This document shows, piece after piece, positions 1-10,164 of a stretch of 64,000 bases of DNA. Within the stretch, counting starts at the first letter, position 1; each line of letters starts with the position of its first letter. The notes beneath the pieces are model-generated. The model searched no databases and was not told the origin of the DNA. It saw nothing but the letters and a program-made list of their open reading frames with translations. This stretch comes from Massilia endophytica (GTDB taxonomy: Bacteria; Pseudomonadota; Gammaproteobacteria; Burkholderiales; Burkholderiaceae_D), in the NCBI RefSeq assembly GCF_021165955.1, contig NZ_CP088952.1, positions 2,852,001 to 2,916,000 on the forward strand. The letters are read 5' to 3'. Both the position numbers and the translations under genes were made by a program.

Positions 1-1
1 C

Positions 2-103
2 GCATTCCTCCTCGGTTACCAGGAGCAGAGTGCGTTCAATCACGCCTTCAGGGAATGGGCGGGCATGAATCCCGGCGCCTGGCGCGAGGGCCGGCGAGCT
101 TAA
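2..103 (+). CDS. AraC family transcriptional regulator, C-terminal end (partial)
   Basis: The frame open from base 2 to the TAA at 101-103 encodes the last 33 residues of a protein. The stretch GYQEQSAFNHAFREWAG followed by MNPGAWR is the second helix-turn-helix of an AraC/XylS DNA-binding domain (family pattern G-[YF]-x-[DE]-x-S-x-F-x-R-x-F-[KR]-x-x-x-G-x-x-P-x-x-[WY]-R). The rest of the gene lies left of the window, so its sensor domain and target are unknown. Its stop overlaps by a few bases the stop of the convergent gene that ends at 100. Confidence 0.85.
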   Translation, partial: AFLLGYQEQSAFNHAFREWAGMNPGAWREGRRA

Positions 104-540
104 ATCGTTGCCGTGCCGCGCACGCGGATAAAGGGACCGATGCAGGCCCTGGTATCCCGCTGCTGGCACATGAGGAACATATTGCCGCTGCCGTGGAACA
201 GCAGGTAGCTGGTGACAGAGCGCCCCACTTCGGTCACGTTGCCGGAACAATCGAGCTTGCCGTTGTCCTTCACGATCTTGTCCTGCGACTTGTAGAAGCC
301 TTCTTCGTCCGGCTGATCGTCGATGGTGAAGTGGGACTCGGCCACTTCCTGGGCGCTGGTAATGAGCGTGGTGCCGTCCGCGCGGATACGGTAGGTCTCC
401 TCGCAGGAGCCGTCCGGCAGTTCGAATTTCCAGATGCCGAGAATGGGGTGATCGCCGCGCACGGGGGGCGCGGCGGCGGCAGGAAATGCCAAGGCTGCGG
501 TGCAGGCAAGCAGCGCAGCGCGCGTCGAAAGCTTATGCAT
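100..540 (-). CDS. Hypothetical secreted protein, possibly lipocalin-like
   Basis: This 146-residue protein has a clear Sec signal peptide (Met-His-Lys start, hydrophobic Leu/Ala core, AAAAP cleavage region near residue 23). The mature part opens with GIWKFELPDGSCEETYRI, which resembles the first strands of small beta-barrel lipocalin-like proteins, and it holds four cysteines that could form two disulfides in the periplasm. I do not recognise the family and assign no function. The gene follows the SRPBCC gene on the same strand after an 82-base gap that contains a 10-bp inverted repeat. Confidence 0.7.
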   Translation of the reverse strand: MHKLSTRAALLACTAALAFPAAAAPPVRGDHPILGIWKFELPDGSCEETYRIRADGTTLITSAQEVAESHFTIDDQPDEEGFYKSQDKIVKDNGKLDCSGNVTEVGRSVTSYLLFHGSGNMFLMCQQRDTRACIGPFIRVRGTATI

Positions 541-559
541 GGATCACCTCACTCGAAGG

Positions 560-590
560 GCGTCCCGCCCAGTATAGCGCGGCGGGACGC
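560..590. repeat. 10-bp perfect inverted repeat between two minus-strand genes
   Basis: GCGTCCCGCC (560-569) and GGCGGGACGC (581-590) are perfect reverse complements around an 11-base loop. On the minus strand the loop reads GCGCTATACTG and includes a -10-like TATACT just upstream of the 146-residue gene. No T-run follows on the minus strand, so it is not a normal terminator for the SRPBCC gene. It may be an operator or a leader hairpin. Confidence 0.5.
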
Positions 591-622
591 TTTGCACTTT
601 TTCAATCGAGCGGGATGCAGTC

Positions 623-1150
623 TTACTTCTCAGCCACTTCCTTGAGCTGGGCCAGGCCTTTTTCGAAGTCCTTGCCGATCATCTTGTCCATGCTGACGAA
701 GAGGCCCATCAGCTTGGTGATGAAGGGGCTCGGACCGGACATGGTCCAGGTCACGAGGGTGCCATGCGTCTGCGGAACCAGCGTGAAAACGGTGGTGTTG
801 TGGGCTTCGAAGGGTTTGATGAAGCCCAGCTTGATGCCTACCTTGTTGGGGACCACGTTCTCGGTGATTTCCATGCGGCCCTGGCCAACATCGTCATTGC
901 CGCTCCAGCCGTAGGCGGATCCCACGCCGCTCGCAGGTCCCTCGAAGTTGCGCTGCATGTTCGGGTCCAGCTTTTCCCATGGCGACCATGCCTGCCACGC
1001 GTGGAAATCATTCAGATAGCCGATCACCTTTTCAGGCGGCGCATTGATCGTGATGGTGCGCTGCACCTGGAAGCTGTCCGGCTGGGTCATGGCCAAGCCA
1101 AGCACCGCCACGACGACGACGACCAGCCCGATCAGAATCTTTTTCAGCAT
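623..1150 (-). CDS. SRPBCC family protein (START-like ligand-binding fold)
   Basis: This 175-residue protein has an N-terminal hydrophobic anchor (about residues 4-22) followed by a polyketide-cyclase/dehydrase-type SRPBCC domain. The pattern INAPPEKVIGYLNDFHAWQAWSPWEKLDPN is typical of the Polyketide_cyc2 group, in which a helix-grip fold encloses a hydrophobic ligand. The specific ligand is not predictable. The start at 1150 follows an AGGGG ribosome-binding site. It lies 38 bases downstream of the M16 protease gene on the same strand and could be co-transcribed with it. Confidence 0.85.
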   Translation of the reverse strand: MLKKILIGLVVVVVAVLGLAMTQPDSFQVQRTITINAPPEKVIGYLNDFHAWQAWSPWEKLDPNMQRNFEGPASGVGSAYGWSGNDDVGQGRMEITENVVPNKVGIKLGFIKPFEAHNTTVFTLVPQTHGTLVTWTMSGPSPFITKLMGLFVSMDKMIGKDFEKGLAQLKEVAEK

Positions 1151-1188
1151 CTTGCCCCTCCATCGTTGTTAGTATGCGAAAAAGACTA

Positions 1189-4011
1189 TCACAAGCCTGG
1201 GGTCTCGGGATAGAGGACCACTTGCACGTAGTTTTCGAAGTCGAAGTAGCGAGCCGCAGCCTTTTGCAGGTCGCCCGGCTTGAGCGCATCCACCCGTTCG
1301 GCGTACTGCAGGATGGTGGCAGGCGCGAGTCCGTTCAGGTAGGCGCTCTGGAAGTAATTGAGCCAGTAGCCGTTTTCCCGCATGGACTTGCGATGGTTGT
1401 TGGTCCAGTTCTGCTTCACCTTTTCCAGGTCGCCCGCTTCGGGGCCCTGGGTCTGCAGCTTGCGGATCTCGGCGAAGGCCGCGTCGATCACCTTGTCCAC
1501 GTTCTCGGGGCCGCATGGCAGGGACAGCGTGATCGCATAGTTCCCGTAAGGGAGCTTGCTGAGCGTGCCATTCGCACCGCCGCCGTAGATCAGGCCCTTC
1601 TGCTCCCGCAGCACCTCGGTGAGCTTGATATTCAGGACCTCCAGCATGGCCTGCAGCTTCGTCTGCTCCATCTGCGAATAGTCGGCCGTGCCGCTGAAGG
1701 TGATGGAAATGCTGCTCTTGGCCTCGCGCCCGCGCCGCACTTCCTTCTTTACCACGCCGCGCACGGGGCGCACCATGGGATCGTGGAAGTTCAACGGGAT
1801 GTCCGGAACTGGCAGGCTTGCGATATAGGTCGCTACCAGCGGCTTGATCTTCTCCGCATCGAAGCTGCCGACGATGAAGAAGGTCCAGCCCTTCGCGCTG
1901 CCGAAGCGGGAGCGGTAGATCTGCTCTATGCGGTCCAGCTGCACCTTGTCGAAGTCCTCCACCCGGGGTGCACGCGGCACGCGGGGGTGGTTGTTGAACA
2001 GGGTGCTGGCAATGGTATCGGCGAACACCGCTTCCGGCCTTGCCAGGCTGTTGCGCGCCGCATCGCGCTGGCGTGCCAGGAAGGACTCGAACAGCGCCGG
2101 GTCCTTGCGGGGATACATGAGCCGCACGTACAGGAGCTGCAGCATGGTCTCCACGTCCGCACTGCCCGCGGTGCCCGCCAGGCCTTCGGACAGGGCGCTC
2201 ATGGACACGGCGGCGTTGACGCTGCGCCCGGCGAGGATTTTCTGCAGGTCGAGCGGGGTGTAATCCAGCGCGCCCATGCTCGCCATGACGGCATTCGCAT
2301 AGCGCGCGTTGAAGATGTCCTCGTCGCCCACAAGGGACTGCCCTCCCAGACGCACGGCGCCCAGCAGCACCTGGTCGTTGCGGAAGTCGGTGGGTTTCAG
2401 GATCACATGCACGCCATTGCCCAGAACCAGCTCGGTGGTGCCCAGCGCCGCGTCACGCGTTTCGCTTACGATGCGGCCCGGTTCCGGCAGCTTTTCCAGT
2501 AGCTGGCTGGCGTAGGCCTTGTCTTCGCGGGCGGTGACGGTGGCGCCGCGCGCTGCGTCCACGGCCGCCAGCAGCTCCGCAGGCACTGGCGCAGGCACGT
2601 CGGGACTATCCACACCCATGTACACCACCAGCTTCGGCTCCTCGGTGGGAATCGCCTTGCGCACGAAGGCGTTCACCTCGTCCAGCGCGATCCCTGGCAG
2701 CAGCTCACGTGCATAGCGGTACTCGTTCTCGATGCCGGGCATGGACTCGCCCTCGAGGAAATTGCGGATGTATTCGGCCACATAGCCTGCCGAATCCGAC
2801 TTTTCCCTTTCGTTGTACACCCGCTCGTAGTTGCGCAGCAGGCTGCGCTTGGCGCGTTCCAGTTCGGAAGCCGTGAAGCCGAACTGGCGCGCCCTTTCGT
2901 TCTCCTGCACCAGGGCGTTGATGGCCGGCGTGGGGCCGCCCTTTCCCAACAGGGCGCTCACATTGAAGGCACGATAACCGCGCGCGACCTTCACCATGCC
3001 GCTGCCGCCCTGGATGAAGGGCGGATCGGCGCGCTGCGTCAGCTCCGCCATGCGCTGGCTGAGTATCGCGGAGGCGAGGCGCTCAACCAGGTCGCTCCGG
3101 TAGCCGCCCACCGTGGTGCTTTCCACCTTCGGGATAATTGGATAGCGGATCAGCAGCATATTGCCGCTCGCCTCGCGGTCGCGCAGCACCAGCACGTCTG
3201 ACTTGAGGCGCTCGGGAATGCGGGCATACTCGCGCGGCCGCGCGTCTTCGGGGTTTTTCAACTGGCTGAAATTGGCGCGGATCATCTGTTCCGCAGCGGC
3301 GGGATCGATATCGCCAACCGCGATCACGGCCATCAATTCGGGCCGATACCACTCCTTGTAGAAGCGCCGGATGGCGTCGGGCTTGAAGCTGCGCAGCACT
3401 TCCGCCTTGCCGATGGGCAGGCGCTCGGCATAGCGCGAGCCGTTGAAGATCCGGGGAAGCAGGATCTTGTTCATCCTGTCGTTGGCGCCTTTCCCCAGCC
3501 GCAGTTCCTCCAGCACGATACCGCGTTCGCTCTCGATATCGGCATCGTTCAGCTTCAGGCCCTGGGCCCAGTCCTGGAGCACCAGGAAGCCTTTCTCGAT
3601 GTTCTCCGGCTTGTCCGTTGGAATGGGCAGGATATATACCGTTTCGTCGAATCCGGTGTAGGCATTCAGGTCGGCGCCGAACTTGATCCCGATGGACTGC
3701 AGGTAGGACACCAGCTCGTGGCGCTTGAAATGCGTGGAGCCGTTGAACGCCATGTGCTCTGTGAAGTGGGCGAGGCCCAGCTGGTCTTCGTCTTCCAGGA
3801 TGGACCCCGCCTTGACCACGAGCCGCAGCTCCAGCTTCTTCTCGGGCCGTGCGTTCTTCTGGATATAGTAAGTGAGGCCGTTGGCCAGCTTGCCCACCCT
3901 CACCTGCGGATCGACGGGCAAAGGCTCGCTCAGGGCTGGCGCGGCAGCCTGGGCGAGAAAGGACAGGGATAGCAGCGCAAGCGCGGCAAGGCGGATCAGG
4001 CGGAGCGGCAT
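1189..4011 (-). CDS. M16 family zinc metallopeptidase (PqqL/pitrilysin-like)
   Basis: This 940-residue exported protease has a signal peptide at residues 1-23. The inverted zinc motif HFTEH is at 82-86 with the third ligand Glu162 in SERGIVLEE, a spacing of 76 residues as expected for M16 enzymes. The length fits the four-domain M16B type (PqqL-like) that degrades peptides in the periplasm. The frame is open far upstream into the MFS gene, but the start at 4011 is chosen because it begins a good signal peptide directly before the mature M16 N-terminus (residues 31-48, PLPVDPQVRVGKLANGLTYY). Confidence 0.93.
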   Translation of the reverse strand: MPLRLIRLAALALLSLSFLAQAAAPALSEPLPVDPQVRVGKLANGLTYYIQKNARPEKKLELRLVVKAGSILEDEDQLGLAHFTEHMAFNGSTHFKRHELVSYLQSIGIKFGADLNAYTGFDETVYILPIPTDKPENIEKGFLVLQDWAQGLKLNDADIESERGIVLEELRLGKGANDRMNKILLPRIFNGSRYAERLPIGKAEVLRSFKPDAIRRFYKEWYRPELMAVIAVGDIDPAAAEQMIRANFSQLKNPEDARPREYARIPERLKSDVLVLRDREASGNMLLIRYPIIPKVESTTVGGYRSDLVERLASAILSQRMAELTQRADPPFIQGGSGMVKVARGYRAFNVSALLGKGGPTPAINALVQENERARQFGFTASELERAKRSLLRNYERVYNEREKSDSAGYVAEYIRNFLEGESMPGIENEYRYARELLPGIALDEVNAFVRKAIPTEEPKLVVYMGVDSPDVPAPVPAELLAAVDAARGATVTAREDKAYASQLLEKLPEPGRIVSETRDAALGTTELVLGNGVHVILKPTDFRNDQVLLGAVRLGGQSLVGDEDIFNARYANAVMASMGALDYTPLDLQKILAGRSVNAAVSMSALSEGLAGTAGSADVETMLQLLYVRLMYPRKDPALFESFLARQRDAARNSLARPEAVFADTIASTLFNNHPRVPRAPRVEDFDKVQLDRIEQIYRSRFGSAKGWTFFIVGSFDAEKIKPLVATYIASLPVPDIPLNFHDPMVRPVRGVVKKEVRRGREAKSSISITFSGTADYSQMEQTKLQAMLEVLNIKLTEVLREQKGLIYGGGANGTLSKLPYGNYAITLSLPCGPENVDKVIDAAFAEIRKLQTQGPEAGDLEKVKQNWTNNHRKSMRENGYWLNYFQSAYLNGLAPATILQYAERVDALKPGDLQKAAARYFDFENYVQVVLYPETPGL

Positions 4012-4058
4012 AGGACCTCGGTGTACGTTTCGAGCGCATACGATACACCAGAATCCGG

Positions 4059-5429
4059 TCAGGAATCGCTTCCCAGGGCCGGGCTGCGATCCTGCAGCAT
4101 TCCAGCTTTCGGCGCCTGGATTTTGCGGTACACAACGGCCCAGGCCAGCGCATAGGCCAGCGCCATGGCGCCGAAAGCGAGGGGCAGCCTGCGATCCCAG
4201 TCCGGCGCCATGTGCAGCACCGTACCTGCGATGGCAACGCCAACCAGGGCGCCGATCTGGCGGTTGGCATTCAGGGCAGCCGAGGCCACGTTCGCGTCGC
4301 TGCGCCCAGCCGCCTTCAGCACGGTCGTCGTCATGGCGGGAATGGCAAGGCCGACGGCGAAGAAAAGCAGGACGCAGCCGGCCATCACCAGCCAGACAGG
4401 GGTTGCAGCGCGGCTCCCTGCCAGCAGCATGGCGCACATGGCCGCCACGCCCAGGCCGCCCAGCAAGGGCGGCCTGGCGCCAAGGCGATCGATCACCCGT
4501 CCCGCGGCGAAATTGGTAATGGTGCTGGCCACCATGGTGGGCATCAGCCACAGGCCGGTGTTCAATGCACTGGCGCCGTGCGCCTGCTGCAGGTAGAGGC
4601 TCATCACGAAGAGCTGGCCGAAGACGCCGAAGTTGATCAGGAAGCCGGTGCCGATGGCGGCGGCGAAGCCCGGCCGCTGCAGCAGCGCGCGGGGGACGAG
4701 CGGCTGGGGTGAGCGCCGCTCGCGCAGCACCATGGCCGCCCCAAGCACCGCTGCCAGAACGGCCGCGCCCAGTACCGCGGGATGCGTCCAGCCCAGAACC
4801 GGGCCTTCGATGAGCAGGTAGCTGAGCGATGCCAGGGCGGCCATGCCCAGCGCGTGGCCCGCAATGGGAATTGGCCGCCGCGTCGCGGCAGGCGCCGCGA
4901 CGCGCAGCTGGGCCAGCACAATACCGGCCAGACCTATCGGCAGATTGATCCAGAACACCGAGCGCCAGCCGAACGCCTGCACCAGCAGGCCGCCTACCAG
5001 CGGCCCCGAAGCGGCCGCGCAGCCGACGATGGCCGACCATGCGGCGACCATGCGGGCGCGCTCGCCGTCGCCAGGAGCGGCATGCGTCAGCAGGCTCAGG
5101 GAACTGGGCATGAACAGGGCCGCGCCGCAGCCTTGCAGCAGGCGTGCCCCGATCAGGGCATCGCCGCTGGGCGCCAGCGCGCAGCAGACGGAACCCAGGA
5201 GAAAGACGGCGAGTCCCCCCTGGTAGACCGCCTTCGGTCCATAGCGGTCGGCCAGGGCGCCGCCCGCCAGCAGCAGGGCTGCGAAGCTGAGTGTATAGCC
5301 GTCCAGCACCCACACCAGCCCATCCAGGGGAACATGCAAATCGGCGGCGATGTTGGACAGCGCCGTGTTGACGGCGGTGACGTCCAGCATTGCCATCACG
5401 AATCCGATGGCCAGCGTCAGCAGCAGCAT
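4059..5429 (-). CDS. MFS drug-resistance transporter, DHA2 family
   Basis: This 456-residue integral membrane protein has about 14 hydrophobic segments. The N-terminal MLDVTAVNTALSNIAADL and the loop motif ADRYGPK are characteristic of DHA2 (EmrB/QacA-type) proton-driven exporters. The sequence SGPLVGGLLVQAFGWRSVFWIN matches the conserved motif C and following loop of these antiporters. Substrates are unknown. It is divergent from the LysR gene at 5535, and the 105-base gap carries two TGCAT dyads that are good candidates for that regulator's binding sites. Confidence 0.92.
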   Translation of the reverse strand: MLLLTLAIGFVMAMLDVTAVNTALSNIAADLHVPLDGLVWVLDGYTLSFAALLLAGGALADRYGPKAVYQGGLAVFLLGSVCCALAPSGDALIGARLLQGCGAALFMPSSLSLLTHAAPGDGERARMVAAWSAIVGCAAASGPLVGGLLVQAFGWRSVFWINLPIGLAGIVLAQLRVAAPAATRRPIPIAGHALGMAALASLSYLLIEGPVLGWTHPAVLGAAVLAAVLGAAMVLRERRSPQPLVPRALLQRPGFAAAIGTGFLINFGVFGQLFVMSLYLQQAHGASALNTGLWLMPTMVASTITNFAAGRVIDRLGARPPLLGGLGVAAMCAMLLAGSRAATPVWLVMAGCVLLFFAVGLAIPAMTTTVLKAAGRSDANVASAALNANRQIGALVGVAIAGTVLHMAPDWDRRLPLAFGAMALAYALAWAVVYRKIQAPKAGMLQDRSPALGSDS

Positions 5430-5477
5430 GGTTTTCCTTTGATCTGGTTCATCCGGCCATGCTAGCCAGCTTGCGCG

Positions 5478-5524
5478 ATGCAGTAAACGTGCATAACATC
5501 AGCGCTGTGATGCATTTTTGCATC
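5478..5524. promoter_or_regulatory. Two TGCAT dyads in the divergent MFS/LysR intergenic region
   Basis: ATGCA-N7-TGCAT occupies 5478-5494, a 17-bp dyad that contains a T-N11-A core typical of LysR sites. A second dyad, GATGCA-N4-TGCATC, occupies 5509-5524 just before the LysR ribosome-binding site. Both share the TGCAT half-site, which suggests one protein recognises both, with the proximal site placed for autorepression. Assignment to the adjacent LysR protein is inference from position. Confidence 0.55.
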
Positions 5525-5534
5525 GGGAGCGACC

Positions 5535-6410
5535 ATGGACTGGGACAACGCACGCATTTTCCTCGGCATCTACCGTGCAGGCACCCTGCGCGGCGCGGCA
5601 GCGCAGCTGGACATCGACCAGGCCACGGTGGGCCGCAGGCTGGCGGCCATGGAAAAATCGCTGAACGCCCGCCTCTTCCTGCGCACGCCAGCAGGCTATG
5701 TCGCCACCCCGGCCGGGGAAACTGCGGCCCGTTCGGCGGAACTCATGGAGGAGGCGGCGCACCGGCTCCAGCGCGAGATGCAAGGCATCGACAACCGGCT
5801 CTCCGGCACGGTGCGCGTCACCACCACGGACACCATGGCCGTTCACTTCGTGATGAACGCCATGGCGCTGCTGCACGAGAGGCATCCCGAGATCCAGGTG
5901 GCGCTGAGCATTGGCACCCAGTTGACCAGCCTTACGCGGCGCGAAGCGGATCTTGCCGTGCGCACCGCCCGGCCTTCGAGCCCGGACCTGATCTCGCGGC
6001 ACCTGGCGCGGCGCACTGCGGGACTGTACGCGACGGCGGATTACCTGAAACAGCGGGGCATGCCGGTTCCCGGCAGCGGCTTCGAGGGCCACGATATCGT
6101 GGTGTACGAGGCGGCCGTCGCCCCGCGCCACAGTGAGAAGCTCGCGGGCGAGCCGGTACACAACGCGCGTGTGGCCATGACGGTCAACACGGGGCTGATG
6201 CTGCTGCTGGCAGCGAAGTCCGGCCTGGGCATCGCCGAGCTGCCGACCCATCTGGCCGACCCGGATCCCAATCTCCAGCGGATCTGGCCGGAGCGCGAGC
6301 ACCACTACGATACCTGGCTCGTCATGCATGGAGACCTGAACCGGAGCGCGAGGGTAAGGGCCGTGGCGGACGCCATTGTCGAATCCGTGCCCGGCATGTC
6401 GCCGGAGTGA
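5535..6410 (+). CDS. LysR family transcriptional regulator, probable regulator of the MFS exporter
   Basis: This 291-residue protein has an N-terminal winged helix-turn-helix (about 1-60: TLRGAAAQLDIDQATVGRRLAAMEKSLNARLF is the recognition region) and a LysR substrate-binding domain from about residue 90. The spelling ATVGRRLAAMEKSL marks the subgroup that often controls adjacent exporters. The ATG at 5535 has a GGGAGC ribosome-binding site. It is divergent from the DHA2 exporter and shares a 105-base control region with it. The effector is unknown. Confidence 0.92.
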   Translation: MDWDNARIFLGIYRAGTLRGAAAQLDIDQATVGRRLAAMEKSLNARLFLRTPAGYVATPAGETAARSAELMEEAAHRLQREMQGIDNRLSGTVRVTTTDTMAVHFVMNAMALLHERHPEIQVALSIGTQLTSLTRREADLAVRTARPSSPDLISRHLARRTAGLYATADYLKQRGMPVPGSGFEGHDIVVYEAAVAPRHSEKLAGEPVHNARVAMTVNTGLMLLLAAKSGLGIAELPTHLADPDPNLQRIWPEREHHYDTWLVMHGDLNRSARVRAVADAIVESVPGMSPE

Positions 6411-6425
6411 TGCTAAGATCGCAAT

Positions 6426-7259
6426 ATGGCTACCCATGCATCAATTCTCCCGCCGCTCCAGCGGCTGCACCGCGCCACCATGGCCTGGCTCACCAGTTGG
6501 TGGCGCCTGTTCCAGTTCGCCGGGCTGCTGCTGATGCGCGCCGTGGCGCCGTCCAGCTACCGGCGCGACAACCGCAATGCGCTTGCCAATCACCTGGTGC
6601 TGGCGACGGCCCCCAACCTGCTCTGGTTTTCCGTGCTCGCGGCCCTTATCAGCCTGGTCATCATCCGCATTGTGGTGGTGACGGCAGCCAGCTACGGCCT
6701 TTCCGGCTACGCGCTGGAAATGGTGGTGCGCGTCCTCGTGCTGGAGCTGATTCCGCTGACCGCAGCCCTCTTCGTCGCCCTGCGCAGCACTCTCCCAGCC
6801 TCTGTGGAATTCGCGCAGATGCGGGTGGCGGCGGCGGCTGCCGCTCCTGCCGGTTCCGCAGGCGATGTGCCCTCCCCTGCCTTCGTGCTGCGCACCGAGT
6901 TCTATCCCCGTGCGGCGGCCGGCATCTTCGCCGTATGGATGCTCGCGGCCGTGAGCTGCGTGCTGACATTGATCCTGGCCTACATCACCATCTACGGCTT
7001 CACCCCATGGGCGCTGCCGGGATACACGCGCGTGGTGGGCCAGATCTTCAATCCCGCCGTGTCCATGATCCTGCTGCTGAAGATCTTCTTCTTCAGCCTT
7101 GCTGTCGGCATTATTCCGCTCGCCTCGGCGTTCTACGACGAAGCGGCGAACCCGGTACTGCACCGTTTCAGGTCCACGCACGGCCTGTCCGACATGGTGC
7201 GGATGTTTTCCGTGATCCTGCTGATCGAGGCAGCGTCCCTGATGGGCAATTACTACTGA
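6426..7259 (+). CDS. MlaE-like ABC transporter permease (lipid transport), divergent coupling region
   Basis: This 277-residue inner-membrane protein has five or six hydrophobic segments. The stretch LELIPLTAALFVALRSTLP followed by SVEFAQMRV corresponds to the MlaE core, normally L-R-E-x-x-P-x-x-A-A-L-x-x-A-G-R and A-E-x-G-x-M. In MlaE this core is followed by the coupling region that docks onto the ATPase MlaF. Here that region is replaced by an Ala/Pro-rich stretch (about residues 138-155). It heads a three-gene unit with an MCE protein and a lipoprotein, 7 bases apart, and no ATPase gene is present. Likely role: phospholipid transport between membranes, or a non-ATP-driven derivative. Confidence 0.75.
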   Translation: MATHASILPPLQRLHRATMAWLTSWWRLFQFAGLLLMRAVAPSSYRRDNRNALANHLVLATAPNLLWFSVLAALISLVIIRIVVVTAASYGLSGYALEMVVRVLVLELIPLTAALFVALRSTLPASVEFAQMRVAAAAAAPAGSAGDVPSPAFVLRTEFYPRAAAGIFAVWMLAAVSCVLTLILAYITIYGFTPWALPGYTRVVGQIFNPAVSMILLLKIFFFSLAVGIIPLASAFYDEAANPVLHRFRSTHGLSDMVRMFSVILLIEAASLMGNYY

Positions 7260-7266
7260 TACTGCT

Positions 7267-8214
7267 ATGAACCAGCCATCCACTACACCGCAGCCGGTGC
7301 GCAACGCCGAGTTCAAGGCGGCGCTGCTGCTGATCCTGATGGCGGCGCTCCTGATCGGCGCCGTTCTCTATCTCATGTATGCGCGCGGCGCATTCGAGGC
7401 GACACAGCGGCTGGTACTCACCGCGGACGACTCCGAGGGCGTAAGCGTGGGGATGGACGTGACGTTCGCGGGCTTCCCCATCGGCCGCGTGCAGCGCATC
7501 GAATTGAGCAAGGACGGCAAGGCGCGCATCCTCATCGATGTTCCGAAGAAGGATGCGCACTGGATGCGCACCAGCAGCATCTTCACCCTGGAGAAAGGCA
7601 TTGTGGGCGGCGCCCGGCTGCGCGCCTTCACAGGCATTCCCACCGACCCGCCGCTGCCGGAAGGGGCGGAACGGACCATCCTCGTAGGCGACGCGGCGGC
7701 CGAGATTCCGCGCCTGCTCTCCGCCGCGCGCGATGTCCTGGCCAATATCACTGCCCTTACCGCCAGCGACTCAGCCCTGGGCAACAGCCTGCGCAATGTG
7801 CAGAGCGTGACCGAGAAGCTGAACGGTCCCGGAGGCGCCATGGGCCTCATCGCTGGCGAGGACCGCAAGGCTCAGGAACTGCTGCGCAATGCGAACTCGC
7901 TGATCGTCAAGGCCGACTCCCTGGTCGGCAATGCGGACCGCCGCGTCTTTGGCGACAAGGGCATTGCTACGGATGCGCAGGCCGCCGTGGTCCAGCTGAA
8001 CGGCCTGCTGGCCGACGCCCGCACAAGCCTGAAGAAGATGGACGCGGTACTGGCCGAAGCGCAGGCCGTAGGCGCCAATGCACGCGAAGCGACGGAAGAC
8101 CTGGGCGCCCTGCGTGCAGACATCGACAGCAACCTGCGCAAGATCGAAGAACTGGTCAATGAGATCAACCGCAAATGGCCGTTCAAACGCGAAACGGAGA
8201 TAAAGCTCCCATGA
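7267..8214 (+). CDS. MCE domain protein (MlaD-like)
   Basis: This 315-residue protein has a short cytoplasmic N-terminus, one membrane helix (about 17-37) and one MCE domain (about 45-120: the segment DDSEGVSVGMDVTFAGFPIG is diagnostic). A long helical C-terminal region extends to the end. Known MCE proteins form periplasmic hexamers that pass lipids to or from an MlaE permease. The 5-prime end lies 7 bases after the permease gene and the stop overlaps the lipoprotein start in an ATGA, so translation of the three genes is probably coupled. Confidence 0.9.
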   Translation: MNQPSTTPQPVRNAEFKAALLLILMAALLIGAVLYLMYARGAFEATQRLVLTADDSEGVSVGMDVTFAGFPIGRVQRIELSKDGKARILIDVPKKDAHWMRTSSIFTLEKGIVGGARLRAFTGIPTDPPLPEGAERTILVGDAAAEIPRLLSAARDVLANITALTASDSALGNSLRNVQSVTEKLNGPGGAMGLIAGEDRKAQELLRNANSLIVKADSLVGNADRRVFGDKGIATDAQAAVVQLNGLLADARTSLKKMDAVLAEAQAVGANAREATEDLGALRADIDSNLRKIEELVNEINRKWPFKRETEIKLP

Positions 8215-8869
8215 AAACCCGCCTCGCCCTGATCGCGCTGGCCACGCTCGCTGCCTGCAGCAGCGGTCCGCCCGTGCCGGACTGGAAAATGAATGCGCAA
8301 AGCTCGCTGAAACGCGCCACCGACGCCTATATGGACGGCAAGGCCCAGATCGAAAAGAACGAATTCGCACGCGCCCGTGCCGAAATCGGCAGCACGGGCA
8401 AACTCGATCTGGCCATCCGCGCGGAACTCATTCGCTGCGCGGCCCGTACGGCGGCGCTGGATTTCGAAGAATGCAGCGGGTTCGAAGCCATGCGGGCCGA
8501 CGCCAGCGCTGCGGACCTGGCTTACGCCGCGTATCTCGCTGGCCGCGCCAGCCAAGCCGATGCTGCCCTTCTGCCGGATCCGCAGCGCGCAGTGCTGGCT
8601 GCGGGGTCCGACCAGGCGGCAGCGGCAGCCGCCAACGCAATCGCCGATCCGATGTCGCGGCTGGTCGCGGCAGGCGCCCTGTTCAAGGCGAACCGGGCCA
8701 CGCCTGAACTGATCGCGCAGGCGGTGGAGACTGCGTCCGGCCAGGGCTGGCGGCGCGCGTTGCTGGCGTGGCTGAACGTGCAGGCCCTGCGTGCAGACAA
8801 AGCTGGCGACACCGCGGAAGCGGAGCGCATACGCCGCCGCATTGTGTTGGCGGAGACGTCGGCCAAACG

Positions 8870-8873
<4 letters not shown>
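8211..8873 (+). CDS. Lipoprotein of the MlaE/MCE operon
   Basis: This 220-residue protein starts at the ATG of an ATGA overlap with the MCE gene. The signal peptide ends in the lipobox LAAC (Cys16), predicting a lipid-anchored periplasmic protein. The following residues are Ser-Ser-Gly, with no Asp at +2, which favours the outer membrane. The rest is Ala-rich and helical, with a TPR-like look but no named domain that I recognise. It sits where other Mla-type operons carry an auxiliary lipoprotein, so a role in the same pathway is likely. Its stop overlaps the convergent helicase stop by four bases. Confidence 0.75.
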
Positions 8874-10117
<1,244 letters not shown>

Positions 10118-10164
10118 GGTCTGCCTGATATTGCTGAAGGCAGCAGTATAAAGCAGGCCCGCTT

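Noticed and set aside
107..133. Direct assignment of the AraC fragment to the convergent secreted protein gene
   Set aside because: Only the last 33 residues are visible and the genes are convergent, so no regulatory link can be argued.
1189..5313. A 1374-codon open frame spanning the M16 protease and most of the MFS gene
   Set aside because: The upstream 434 codons are antisense-frame noise over the MFS gene. The real protease starts at 4011 with a signal peptide.
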